A DNA stretch of 18,117 nucleotides from CAZJAH01 sp964544155 (GCA_964544155.1 CAZJAH010000050.1:1-18117), one strand, 5' to 3'; positions 1-8,147 are shown, numbered from the stretch's first letter. Numbers and translations are program-made. Notes: generated from the letters alone by a model not told the origin.

Positions 1-149
1 GAGGGGAAGTGGCTGACGTAGTCAGACGATGGGGTGCGAACGTGAGATCGTGAGCCTCTGCCTCCTAGGTGGTACAACATTTTCCTTCGCTGCCACAATA
101 TTATTTAGCTAATTTTGTGTTTATTTTTTTATAATTAAATCATATAGTA
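1..149. other. unresolved segment at window start
   Basis: The first ~80 bases are GC-richer than the AT-rich stretch just before folC and contain a small perfect hairpin (CTGAC-GTA-GTCAG, about 13-25). In frame 3 there are 16 sense codons (GEVADVVRRWGANVRS) ending at a TGA at 51-53, which could be the 3' end of an upstream gene. I do not recognise that peptide. The alternative is the 3' end of a structured RNA. Bases ~100-149 are AT-rich and probably hold the folC promoter, but no convincing element is visible. Confidence 0.2.
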
Positions 150-1430
150 ATGAAACAGGAAATACTGGACAGGCTCTACGCCCTGCACAGGTTTGGTATT
201 AAACCCGGCCTTGAGAGGACTCTTCGTTTAGCGGAAATGGCAGGCAATCCGCATAGCAAGTACCCCTCGGTGCATATTGCCGGCACTAACGGCAAAGGCT
301 CGACGGCCTCGATGCTTGCGTCGGTTTTCATGGAAGCCGGTTATAAAACAGGGCTCTACACCTCGCCGCATATCAGTGATTTTAACGAAAGGATAAAAGT
401 CAACGGCATAATGATTGATGATGATTCCCTGATAAGCCTGGCCTCCCCCCTTTTGGATGAAGCAGAATCAAACGAAGGAACTTTTTTCGAGATCACAACA
501 GTGATGGCTTTTAAGTATTTCGAAATGGAAAAAGTGGATATTGCCATAATAGAGACGGGCATGGGCGGCAGGTTCGATTCAACTAATATCATTACTCCCG
601 AACTCTCGATTATCACTGATATTGATATGGATCACTCGGAATATCTGGGTGATACTCTTAAGGATATCGCGTTTGAAAAAGCGGGTGTTATTAAAAATGA
701 TGTGCCGGCGCTTATTTCGGACGAAAAGACTGAACTTCGTGAAGTTTGGCGGAATAAAGCCGCTGAAACAGGCTCAAAAATTTATTACACCGATAATTAT
801 GTTTTAAGGGAAAGGACTTGTGACTTATCGCTGAATACCAGGCTCACAATATCCTCGCCAGAAAAGAATTTCGATATCGAATCACCGCTTGCCGGAATTC
901 ACCAAACAAAGAATATACGAGCTGTATGCGCAGCCTTCGATATTCTTCAAGATAAATTCAATATTAATGAAAATAATCTTTTGGATGGAATTTCAAAAGT
1001 CAGGACCAATTCAGGCCTTTCCGCGAGGGTAGAGCTTCTTCGGGAAAGCCCGCCAATCGTGGCTGATGTGGCACATAATCCGGCCGCGCTAAATACACTT
1101 TCACAAACATTAAAAGAATGCGGATACGAAAACAAATGGGATTTCCTTTTCGCCGCAATGAATGATAAGGACATCCGGGGCATGATTAAAAGCATCACGC
1201 CTCATGTTTCGGCCCTTATCGTTACAAGGCCGAAAATTGAACGCGCGGCAAAAGCCATCAGGATAGCGGATATAGCCTCGGAAGAAGGTATAAAAAATAT
1301 AATAATTATTGAAAATACCGCGCGGGCTGCGGAATTTACCTTTAAGAACTGCCAAAATCTTATAATAGCAGGATCATTTTATCTGGCAGGAGAAGCACTG
1401 CCTGTTATCAAAGATTTGCTTAAAGATTGA
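150..1430 (+). CDS. folC: bifunctional folylpolyglutamate synthase / dihydrofolate synthase
   Basis: This cytoplasmic Mur-ligase-family enzyme adds L-glutamate to dihydropteroate and/or (poly)glutamylates tetrahydrofolates using ATP. The 426-residue length is normal for the family. Visible motifs are the P-loop AGTNGKGST (residues 44-52), the substrate loop YTSPHI (70-75), ETGMGGRFDSTN, the EKAG segment with the lysine that is carbamylated in homologues (K177), and the C-terminal-domain motif DVAHNP (306-311; the usual form is DGAHNP, so Gly is replaced by Val). The ATG at 150 starts the family's normal N-terminus (IL-RLYAL-RFGIKPGLER). No clear Shine-Dalgarno precedes it. It lies 65 bp upstream of purH, giving a one-carbon/purine pairing that is metabolically sensible because PurH consumes 10-formyl-THF. 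Confidence 0.95.
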   Translation: MKQEILDRLYALHRFGIKPGLERTLRLAEMAGNPHSKYPSVHIAGTNGKGSTASMLASVFMEAGYKTGLYTSPHISDFNERIKVNGIMIDDDSLISLASPLLDEAESNEGTFFEITTVMAFKYFEMEKVDIAIIETGMGGRFDSTNIITPELSIITDIDMDHSEYLGDTLKDIAFEKAGVIKNDVPALISDEKTELREVWRNKAAETGSKIYYTDNYVLRERTCDLSLNTRLTISSPEKNFDIESPLAGIHQTKNIRAVCAAFDILQDKFNINENNLLDGISKVRTNSGLSARVELLRESPPIVADVAHNPAALNTLSQTLKECGYENKWDFLFAAMNDKDIRGMIKSITPHVSALIVTRPKIERAAKAIRIADIASEEGIKNIIIIENTARAAEFTFKNCQNLIIAGSFYLAGEALPVIKDLLKD

Positions 1431-1495
1431 GTTTCTGGCTGAAAACTTTTAAATTGCAGGATTGTATTTGTTGAAAAATTGATCAGGATAGAACA

Positions 1496-3052
1496 ATGAC
1501 CCCGGGAAGCCACAAGATTAAACGCGCATTGATCTCCGTATCGGATAAAAGCGGGATCGCGGAATTTGCCAAAGAATTAGCCGCCCTTGGCGTGGAAATA
1601 TTCTCCACGGGTGGTACAGCCAAACTGCTGAAAGAAAGCGGTATTGACGTCAAAACTGTTGACAGCATAACCGGCTTCCCCGAAATACTTGACGGCAGGG
1701 TAAAAACCCTGCATCCGGCCGTCCATGCCGGCCTGCTTGCGGACCTTGGCAAAGAAAGCCACAGGCAGCAAATGGATGAACACGGACTTAATTCCATAGA
1801 CCTGCTGGTCATTAATCTTTATCCTTTTGAGGAAACCCTTAGGAAGGAAGCTCCTCACTATAAAATGATCGAAAATATAGATATTGGCGGCCCGGCAATG
1901 CTTCGCGCTGCCGCTAAAAACTATAAGTGGACCGCTGTGCTTGTAGATCCTTCGAGGTATAATGAAATCCTGGAAAAGCTTAAATCATCGGATACCACAC
2001 TGGATGAATCATATAGGAGTGAGCTCGCCGGCGAGGCCTTCGCCCTTACATCTTACTATGATTCTCTCATAGCGGGATATTTCAGAAAGCATAACGAAAC
2101 GGATTATATCACCGGTAAAACAGGGATTCCCCTCAAACTGGAATACAGGCTCCGTTACGGCGAAAATCCTCATCAGTCGGCAGCGCTATTCGGCGAATTT
2201 TCAGAAATATTCCAAAAGCTCCACGGCAAAGAACTATCTTTCAATAATATAATAGATATCAGCGCCGCAGCTAATATTATAAATGAATTCCGAGGCGAAG
2301 GCCCGGCATGTGCCATCATTAAGCATACCAATCCATGTGGCGTGGCCACCGGTTCGACTCTTAGCGAGGCTTACTGTAAAGCATTCGAAACAGATAAGGT
2401 ATCGCCATTCGGCGGGATAATATCATTCAACGGTGAAGTAGACATCGAAACTGCCAAAGCGGTACATGATATATTCACGGAAGTTATCATCGCGCCTTCA
2501 TTCACGGATGAAGCTTTAGAACTGCTTACTTCCAAAAAGAACCGCAGGCTTATTGCCGCAGACCTGAAAAGGCTCAGCGAAAAAGACATTTATGATTTGA
2601 GAAGCGTGCCGGGCGGATGGCTAATGCAGGAATCAGACAAGATTCTTTACAATGATGCCGACCTTAAAGTTGTAAGTAAAAGAAAGCCCACAGCATACGA
2701 AATGCAGGGCCTGCTGTTCGCGTGGAAAGTCTGCAAACATGTTAAATCCAATGCTATCGTTTATACAGCTTCCGACAGGACTTTGGCAATTGGAGCAGGG
2801 CAGATGTCGAGGGTGGATTCTTCCATGATAGCGGTAAGCAAGGCTAAGGAAATGGGGCTCGGCTTAAAGAATTCATGCCTGGCATCAGATGCATTCTTCC
2901 CCTTCCCTGACGGCCTGATCGCAGCCGCGGAAGCAGGAGCTACGGCAGTTATACAGCCGGGAGGCTCAGTCAGGGACGAAGAAGTTATCAAAGCGGCCGA
3001 TGAGCGTAATCTGGCTATGGTATTTACAGGTATGAGACATTTCAGACATTGA
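1496..3052 (+). CDS. purH: bifunctional AICAR formyltransferase / IMP cyclohydrolase
   Basis: It catalyses the last two steps of de novo purine synthesis: formylation of AICAR with 10-formyltetrahydrofolate, then ring closure to IMP. The 518 residues are full length. The N-terminal MGS-like cyclohydrolase domain (about 8-140) shows LISVSDKSG, STGGTAK, TGFPEILDGRVKTLHP and INLYPFE. The transformylase domain (about 145-518) shows RYGENPHQ (220-227), KHTNPCG with the catalytic Lys276-His277 pair, SDAFFPFPDG, PGGSVRDEEVI and the family-typical C-terminus GMRHFRH. AGGA at 1485-1488, 7 nt before ATG 1496, supports the start. The gene is probably co-transcribed with folC and the genes that follow, since the next start is only 7 bp downstream. 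Confidence 0.97.
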   Translation: MTPGSHKIKRALISVSDKSGIAEFAKELAALGVEIFSTGGTAKLLKESGIDVKTVDSITGFPEILDGRVKTLHPAVHAGLLADLGKESHRQQMDEHGLNSIDLLVINLYPFEETLRKEAPHYKMIENIDIGGPAMLRAAAKNYKWTAVLVDPSRYNEILEKLKSSDTTLDESYRSELAGEAFALTSYYDSLIAGYFRKHNETDYITGKTGIPLKLEYRLRYGENPHQSAALFGEFSEIFQKLHGKELSFNNIIDISAAANIINEFRGEGPACAIIKHTNPCGVATGSTLSEAYCKAFETDKVSPFGGIISFNGEVDIETAKAVHDIFTEVIIAPSFTDEALELLTSKKNRRLIAADLKRLSEKDIYDLRSVPGGWLMQESDKILYNDADLKVVSKRKPTAYEMQGLLFAWKVCKHVKSNAIVYTASDRTLAIGAGQMSRVDSSMIAVSKAKEMGLGLKNSCLASDAFFPFPDGLIAAAEAGATAVIQPGGSVRDEEVIKAADERNLAMVFTGMRHFRH

Positions 3053-3059
3053 GGTAATT

Positions 3060-3662
3060 ATGGCTTTTACATTTTTTTTCAGGGACAGGCATACATTAGA
3101 ACAGCTTGTCAAAGTACACCTGGCCGCCAATCCGGAAGGCAATATAAAAGTATGGGACGCAGGCTGCGCTATGGGGCCTGAACCTTACACCTTTGCTATC
3201 ATACTGTCTATGAACTTAGGCAAAGAAGAATATAAAAAACGTGTAAAAATATATGCCTCGGATATTGACGAAACCTCTAACTTCGAGGAAACAGTCAAAA
3301 AGGGCATCTATCCATACAGCGATTTGAGCAGAATGCCGGAAAACGTGCTGGAAGAATACTTCCACCCTGCCGGAATGGACGGATTCTACAAGATCAATGA
3401 TTTTATACTTAGCAGCATGGATTACCAAAGGCACGACCTGCTGACACTCGAGCCAATCGATAAGGATTTTGATATTATAATTTGTAAGAATGTACTTTTA
3501 CATTTTCAGCCTGACCAGAGGATCGAAGTAATAAAGATGTTCCAACGGGTACTCAAACCGGGCGGGCTTCTTGTTACCGAACAGACACAGAAAATGCCCG
3601 ATCAATGTTCGGGATTATTCGATAAAACCGTAACTGACGCGAATATTTTCAGAAAGATATGA
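3060..3662 (+). CDS. compact CheR-type SAM-dependent methyltransferase
   Basis: At 200 residues it covers only the catalytic domain of CheR, the enzyme that methylates receptor glutamates with S-adenosylmethionine. CheR landmarks are TFFFRD (4-9; Arg8 matches the catalytic-site Arg of enteric CheR), the SAM loop WDAGCAMGPEPYTFA (32-46, where CheR usually has W-A-x-STGEEPYS), ASDIDE (66-71), IICKNVLLHF (140-149) and LKPGGLLVTEQTQK. The ~70-residue helical N-terminal domain of canonical CheR is absent and cannot be upstream, because purH ends 8 bp before the start. A GAGG Shine-Dalgarno (3051-3054) overlaps the purH stop. The C-terminal GHSE motif is replaced by TEQTQ. I believe it belongs to a compact CheR-like subfamily also found in other receptor-rich bacteria. 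A receptor substrate is inferred from the two large receptors downstream. Confidence 0.8.
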   Translation: MAFTFFFRDRHTLEQLVKVHLAANPEGNIKVWDAGCAMGPEPYTFAIILSMNLGKEEYKKRVKIYASDIDETSNFEETVKKGIYPYSDLSRMPENVLEEYFHPAGMDGFYKINDFILSSMDYQRHDLLTLEPIDKDFDIIICKNVLLHFQPDQRIEVIKMFQRVLKPGGLLVTEQTQKMPDQCSGLFDKTVTDANIFRKI

Positions 3663-4255
3663 AAGTAACACTGCTGGAAAAAAATCCTGACATTTATACT
3701 TGTAACTCATATTTAATTAGAGGTAATTGGAATACTCTGCAGGATATCAATACTCTGATAGATACAGGCACGGAAGGGTTTATTCTTAAGCAATTGGAGA
3801 AAATCTCAACCGGCGTGGGAAAATCGAGAATCGAGCAGGTGATCCTTACTCACGAGCACTTTGACCACGCCGGAGGCCTCAAGTATATTCTTAAGGAATT
3901 CAAACCGAGTGTTCTTGCGGCCGCACCCTATCCGGGTGTAACACAAAGAACTTATGACGGCATGCAGGTTAAGATCGGTGACTGCCACGCTACCATTTTC
4001 CATACTCCCGGGCACTCCAATGACTCAATCTGCATCTATTGCGAAGCCGAAAGAACAATTTTTTCAGGCGATACTCCTTTGAACATAAAATCACCCGGAG
4101 GTAGCTACAGCAAAGAATTTCTCAGCATCCTCGAGAAACTGAATGAGCTGAAAATCGAAAGGATTTATTCCGGCCATGACCATCCAGTGATTGAGCGGGG
4201 CGGAGAAATCATTGAGCGATCTCTTAAAAATGTCAGAAATTCCATAATTGTTTAG
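3659..4255 (+). CDS. MBL-fold (glyoxalase II-like) metallohydrolase
   Basis: This 198-residue metallo-beta-lactamase-superfamily hydrolase is predicted to be cytoplasmic and binuclear. Metal ligands are visible in order: THEHFDH (64-70; H65, H67, D69, H70), the His of TPGHS (119), the bridging Asp of SGDTP (138) and the His of SGHDHP (173). It resembles small stand-alone hydroxyacylglutathione-hydrolase-like proteins that hydrolyse thioesters or other small esters. The substrate cannot be read from sequence. Its ATG overlaps the TGA of the CheR-like gene (ATGA, 3659-3662), so the two are translationally coupled. A role linked to the methyltransferase is possible but unproven. It is the last gene of the folC-purH run; a 339-bp AT-rich gap follows. 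Confidence 0.85.
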   Translation: MKVTLLEKNPDIYTCNSYLIRGNWNTLQDINTLIDTGTEGFILKQLEKISTGVGKSRIEQVILTHEHFDHAGGLKYILKEFKPSVLAAAPYPGVTQRTYDGMQVKIGDCHATIFHTPGHSNDSICIYCEAERTIFSGDTPLNIKSPGGSYSKEFLSILEKLNELKIERIYSGHDHPVIERGGEIIERSLKNVRNSIIV

Positions 4256-4594
4256 CCTGTAAACAATTAATTACTAATTAAATATAAATAATTTTCAGAA
4301 TATAATTTCTTTCAGAAACGTACGATTTGCCAATTTTGAATATTCATTTTCATATAGTTTAATTAAAACAGCAATAATTATTATATTTTCATATTTTTCT
4401 TATCCCCTAATTTTAATAGAGTTAAAAATTTCCTCCTTTAATATAATCCTTTTGGCATATCAATTGGAGATTGTTAAAGGGAATAATCTGAAAAATTAAT
4501 TTTAAAAAAATCAGTTTAAAGAGGGAATTGATAACTCCGATATTATGTGAAAGAGAACACGACGTTACATTTTTCACATTAATGGAGAGACACT
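4256..4594 (+). promoter_or_regulatory. AT-rich leader of receptor 1
   Basis: This 339-bp gene-free stretch separates the hydrolase from receptor 1 and is very AT-rich. I see no convincing CDS; a short frame beginning at 4528 only runs out of phase into the receptor. It should hold the receptor promoter. A near match to a sigma-54 -24/-12 site (TGGCATATCAATTGG, 4453-4467) has GG instead of the required GC at -12, so I do not call it. A perfect 8-bp inverted repeat sits at 4545-4552 and 4572-4579. The receptor Shine-Dalgarno GGAGA is at 4584-4588. Confidence 0.5.
4545..4579. repeat. inverted repeat ATGTGAAA / TTTCACAT before receptor 1
   Basis: A perfect 8-bp inverted repeat with a 19-nt spacer ends 4 nt before the receptor Shine-Dalgarno (4584-4588). 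It could be a mRNA stem-loop acting on translation, or two operator half-sites. The arm TTTCACAT recurs at 8883-8890 in the leader of the second receptor unit and resembles a Rex half-site (TTCACAA). Spacing between the arms is longer than in a classical Rex or CRP site. Confidence 0.4.
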
Positions 4595-7500
4595 ATGAAA
4601 ATTGGTGTAAAAATAGCGATAGCAGGTTCAATACTGGCAGCCTTTTCGGTAGGTATAGCCATATACTCACTTGGCATAATGGGCGGGCTCTACGAACAGA
4701 TCAAATTGATTGACGAAGACCGCATTCCGAAGACCATTCAGGCTAATGAAATTATTGACCAGGCAAACCAAGTCGCTATTGCAACCAGGAACATGATAAT
4801 ATTTCAGGATGAACGTGAAGTTATGGCCCAAAAAGCTGTAATTGAAAAAGCAATTGAGATAGTCAAAGACCGAATAAGCAAATTGGAATCCACTATTACT
4901 ACTCCTGATGGGAAAAAGTACATCGATGCTGTTCTGCAAGCCAGGTCGGAGTATGTTCCATATCAAACACAAGCAATGGAATTGGCTATGGCAAACAGAG
5001 AAGATGAAGCAAGGTTGCTGCTTCTTAATGAATTAAGGGAAACACAAAACAATTACCTGTCATCAATCAATAAACTCATCGAATATCAAACTGAACTCGT
5101 TCATATAGCCGCCCAGGAAGGCGCTGAGCAAGTTGACACAGCAGAAATTACTTTATATATTGTATTAGGCGTGGTTATACTGCTTGCCATCGGCATCACT
5201 CTGACTGTATCCAAGGCAATAACTATCCCCATCCGCAAGTGCGTTGAAGCTGCCGATAAAATCGCCGGCGGCGAAACCAACGTACAATTAGATTCGAACA
5301 ACAAAGACGAAACCGGAGAGCTTATGGCCTCCATGAGAACGATGAGCTCCAATATACAGAAGCTAATCTCAGAACTCAATGACGTTTCTGAATCAGCCGT
5401 CGATGGCAAGCTGGATAACCGTGCTGACGAAAATAGCTTCAGCGGCGATTATAAGAAAATCATGCAGGGCTTTAACCACACCTTAGACGCGGTTATCGGC
5501 CCTCTGAATGTGACCGCCGAATATGTGGACAGAATTTCCAAAGGCGATATTCCGCCCAGAATAACAGAAGAGTACAGAGGCGATTTCAATGAAATTAAAA
5601 ATAACCTCAATAGCTGCATTGACGTAATGAACGGCTTGCTCAAAGAAACCGACGAGTTGATTATATCGGCTAAGAACGGTAAGCTCGATGTCCGCGCGGA
5701 TTATTCAAAATTCACCGGCGGCTGGGGCGATCTGGTACGCGGCGTGAATGAACTTACCGACGCCTTTGTCAGCCCGATAAATGTTACCGCCGAGTATATC
5801 GACAGAGTATCCAAAGGAGATATACCTCCGAAAATCACAGAAGATTACAAGGGCGACTTCAATGAAATAAAGAACAACCTGAATGGTATGATCGACGTAC
5901 TGAACAGATTCGTCGCTGATATGGAACACATGCAGAAAGAACATGATGCAGGTGATATCGACGTAAGTATGAAAGCCGAATCCTTCCAGGGTGTATATAA
6001 AACTATGTCACAGGGCCTTAATGACCTGGTTCAGTCACATATTAACGTTAATAAGAAAGCAATTAACATCATAAGCGAATACGGAAGAGGCAACTTCGAT
6101 GCCGTTATGGAAAGACTGCCCGGCAAGAAGGCCTTTATCCATGAAAATCTTGATGTTGTGCGCGAAAACCTGCTTAGCTTCGACCGTGAGCTAAATAGCC
6201 TGATACAGGCAAGCCGCGATGGCAAGTTAGACCGCAGAGGCGATTCCTCATCATTTGATGGAGGCTGGGCTGAATTGGTCACCGGCGTTAATGAATTAAT
6301 TGACGCTTTTGTCGGACCGATAAACGTTACCGCGGAATATATCGACAGGGTATCCAAAGGTGATATACCTCCAAAGATTACAGATGAATACAAAGGCGAT
6401 TTCAACGAAATTAAGAATAACCTGAACCGGATGATCGACGTACTGAATGATTTCGTTGCCGATATGCGGAATATGCAGAGCGAGCATGACGCAGGCGATA
6501 TCGAAGTATTCATGAATGGCGCCAAATTCCAGGGCGCTTACAGAACAATGTCCGAAGGCCTGAATACACTGGTTGAATCCCATATAAACGTTAAAAAGCA
6601 GGCCCTTGAAATTGTCGGGGAATACGGAAAGGGTAACTTCTCCCCCCTTATGCCACAGCTGCCCGGCAAAAAAGCCTTTATCACAACAAGCGTTAATCAG
6701 GTACGCGAAAAGCTGATGACAGTCAATAGTGAAATTCAGAAATTAGTTGACAATGCCGTTGACGGTAACCTTCAGTATAGAGGCAATGCCGAAGCACATG
6801 AAGGCGATTTCCGCAAGATGGTTGAAGGCATTAATAAAACATTAGAAGCAATTGTAACGCCCATAAATGAGGCGGGCAGAGTCCTTTCAATACTTGCCAC
6901 GGGAGACCTCACAGCAAGGATGCACGGCAAATACAAAGGGGATCTTTCGAAGCTCAAATCCGATATCAACAAACTCGCAGAATCACTCGCGGATCTTATT
7001 ATCGAAGTAAACGAAGCTGTGGGCACGTCTAACAGCTCCGCAAACGAAATCTCTTCTACAGCGGATTCACTCGCTGCCGCCACACAGGAGCAAAGCGCCC
7101 AGGCGGACGAAGTCGCGTCGGCAGTCGAACAAATGTCGCGTACCGTTACCGATAACGCGATGAGCGCCGGCAAAACAGCGGAAATGGCACAAAAGAACGG
7201 ACAAATTGCCAGGGACGGCGGGTCCGTTGTTAAACAAACAGTTGAAAAAATGCGAGATATAGCCGGTGTGGTCAAGCATACGGCACAGAACATACAAAAG
7301 CTAGGTGAATCGAGCAAGAAAATCGGCGAGATCATTTCAGTTATCGATGACATTGCCGACCAGACTAACCTCCTGGCTCTAAATGCCGCTATCGAGGCAG
7401 CCCGCGCCGGTGAGCAGGGACGCGGATTCGCGGTTGTTGCCGACGAGGTTAGAAAGCTGGCCGAACGTACAACCGAAGCTACAAAAGAAATCGCAGGTAT

Positions 7501-7945
7501 GATAAAGGGCATACAGGGCGAAACACAGGAAGCAGTAGTGGCAATGAACCAAGGCAATGAAGAAGTAACAATAGGTATAGACCTGGCAGACAGAGCCGGT
7601 AAATCACTGGAAGAAATACTGAGCAGTACACAGGAACTCATGGATATGATCAACCAGATAGCCGCTGCCAGCGAAGAGCAGTCAGCTACGAGCGAGCAGA
7701 TTTCCAAGAACGTACTCTCTATCTCCAAGGTTACCGCTGAATCGGCCCATAGGATCGAAGATGTTGCCAAGAATTCAGATTCACTGGCTAAGGTCACAGA
7801 ACACCTCAACGACCTCATGAGCAGGTTTAAAGTTGAACTGGAAAATATCCTAAGTGAAAATGAAGATGAAGACGGCCTGGATGAACACTCATATACTAAC
7901 GGCCACATTAATGGCAGTAAAAGATTACTTGGAGAGAAAAACTGA
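4595..7945 (+). CDS. methyl-accepting chemotaxis protein with 13 tandem HAMP units (receptor 1)
   Basis: A transmembrane chemoreceptor of 1116 residues, about twice the usual length. Order of parts: TM1 (about 6-30); a helical periplasmic domain of the 4HB_MCP type (about 31-184); TM2 (about 185-205); a HAMP array (about 206-800); a signalling (MA) domain (about 805-1080); and an acidic tail. In the array the HAMP connector glycine recurs at 226, 271, 317, 362, 408, 453, 499, 543, 589, 634, 680, 724 and 770, i.e. every 44-46 residues. The unit holding KGDIPPKIT and GDFNEIKNNLN alternates with units holding GKLD-R-D, DAGDI or YG-GNF. The hairpin tip reads DQTNLLALNAAIEAARAGEQ, and arm length suggests about 40 heptads (40H class). 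No CheR-tethering NWETF-like pentapeptide is present. GGAGA 6 nt before the ATG supports the start. The ligand is unknown. Confidence 0.93.
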   Translation: MKIGVKIAIAGSILAAFSVGIAIYSLGIMGGLYEQIKLIDEDRIPKTIQANEIIDQANQVAIATRNMIIFQDEREVMAQKAVIEKAIEIVKDRISKLESTITTPDGKKYIDAVLQARSEYVPYQTQAMELAMANREDEARLLLLNELRETQNNYLSSINKLIEYQTELVHIAAQEGAEQVDTAEITLYIVLGVVILLAIGITLTVSKAITIPIRKCVEAADKIAGGETNVQLDSNNKDETGELMASMRTMSSNIQKLISELNDVSESAVDGKLDNRADENSFSGDYKKIMQGFNHTLDAVIGPLNVTAEYVDRISKGDIPPRITEEYRGDFNEIKNNLNSCIDVMNGLLKETDELIISAKNGKLDVRADYSKFTGGWGDLVRGVNELTDAFVSPINVTAEYIDRVSKGDIPPKITEDYKGDFNEIKNNLNGMIDVLNRFVADMEHMQKEHDAGDIDVSMKAESFQGVYKTMSQGLNDLVQSHINVNKKAINIISEYGRGNFDAVMERLPGKKAFIHENLDVVRENLLSFDRELNSLIQASRDGKLDRRGDSSSFDGGWAELVTGVNELIDAFVGPINVTAEYIDRVSKGDIPPKITDEYKGDFNEIKNNLNRMIDVLNDFVADMRNMQSEHDAGDIEVFMNGAKFQGAYRTMSEGLNTLVESHINVKKQALEIVGEYGKGNFSPLMPQLPGKKAFITTSVNQVREKLMTVNSEIQKLVDNAVDGNLQYRGNAEAHEGDFRKMVEGINKTLEAIVTPINEAGRVLSILATGDLTARMHGKYKGDLSKLKSDINKLAESLADLIIEVNEAVGTSNSSANEISSTADSLAAATQEQSAQADEVASAVEQMSRTVTDNAMSAGKTAEMAQKNGQIARDGGSVVKQTVEKMRDIAGVVKHTAQNIQKLGESSKKIGEIISVIDDIADQTNLLALNAAIEAARAGEQGRGFAVVADEVRKLAERTTEATKEIAGMIKGIQGETQEAVVAMNQGNEEVTIGIDLADRAGKSLEEILSSTQELMDMINQIAAASEEQSATSEQISKNVLSISKVTAESAHRIEDVAKNSDSLAKVTEHLNDLMSRFKVELENILSENEDEDGLDEHSYTNGHINGSKRLLGEKN
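5642..6727 (+). repeat. 543-bp in-frame tandem duplication inside receptor 1
   Basis: Residues about 350-530 (5642-6184) and 531-711 (6185-6727) are two copies of the same four-HAMP block with a constant offset of 181 residues. Matching landmarks are GKLD at 362/543, SKGDIPPKIT at 407/588, DAGDI at 451/632 and LPGKKAFI at 508/689. The offset continues into the last two HAMP units (724, 770), suggesting a third, partial copy. Confidence 0.85.
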
Positions 7946-7959
7946 TAAAATAAATTAAA

Positions 7960-8054
7960 TTTACGGAGTCCCGGGAAATTCCCTTCGAAATACCACAAAC
8001 CTCATTCGAACAACGCATCCGTTATCACGCAATAATTTCCGAGGGCTCCGTAAA
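7960..8054. repeat. imperfect 21-bp inverted repeat between receptor 1 and rex
   Basis: Arms 7960-7980 and 8034-8054 match at 18 of 21 positions (core TTTACGGAG / CTCCGTAAA, then AAATT / AATTT) around a 53-nt interior. The interior holds two TTCGAA copies (7984-7989 and 8005-8010) that can pair as a nested stem. There is no T-run, so it is not a classical intrinsic terminator. It could be a structured 3' UTR, a small RNA, or a MITE/REP-like insertion. It starts 15 bp after the receptor stop. Confidence 0.6.
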
Positions 8055-8104
8055 TATTAAAGACATAATTCTCTTAATCTGAAAATCTTTTAACCATTTA
8101 TTTA

Positions 8105-8135
8105 TTGGCAATATCAATTAATTTACTTACTTTTA
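8105..8135 (+). promoter_or_regulatory. candidate Bacteroidetes-type promoter for rex
   Basis: TTG at 8105-8107, 20 nt, then TACTTTTA at 8128-8135, close to the TTG-N19-TAnnTTTG consensus of Bacteroidetes primary sigma factors. If it is used, transcription would begin around 8142, leaving almost no leader before the ATG at 8148 and favouring the rex start at 8175. AT-rich background makes chance matches common. Confidence 0.35.
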
Positions 8136-8147
8136 CACAATATTCTT

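Noticed and set aside
4453..4467. Sigma-54 -24/-12-like site TGGCATATCAATTGG before receptor 1
   Set aside because: The -12 dinucleotide is GG instead of the nearly invariant GC, no activator site is visible, and the region is AT-rich.
4528..4713. 61-residue forward frame spanning the receptor 1 start
   Set aside because: It overlaps the strongly supported receptor start in another frame and has no start signal or similarity.
6772..7998. 408-residue open frame antisense to the receptor 1 signalling domain (and similar ones at 12136-12864 and 10738-11373)
   Set aside because: These are low-complexity Ser/Ala/Leu-rich products of the codon pattern in helical signalling and HAMP repeats. They recur antisense to both receptors in the same register and have no recognisable domain.
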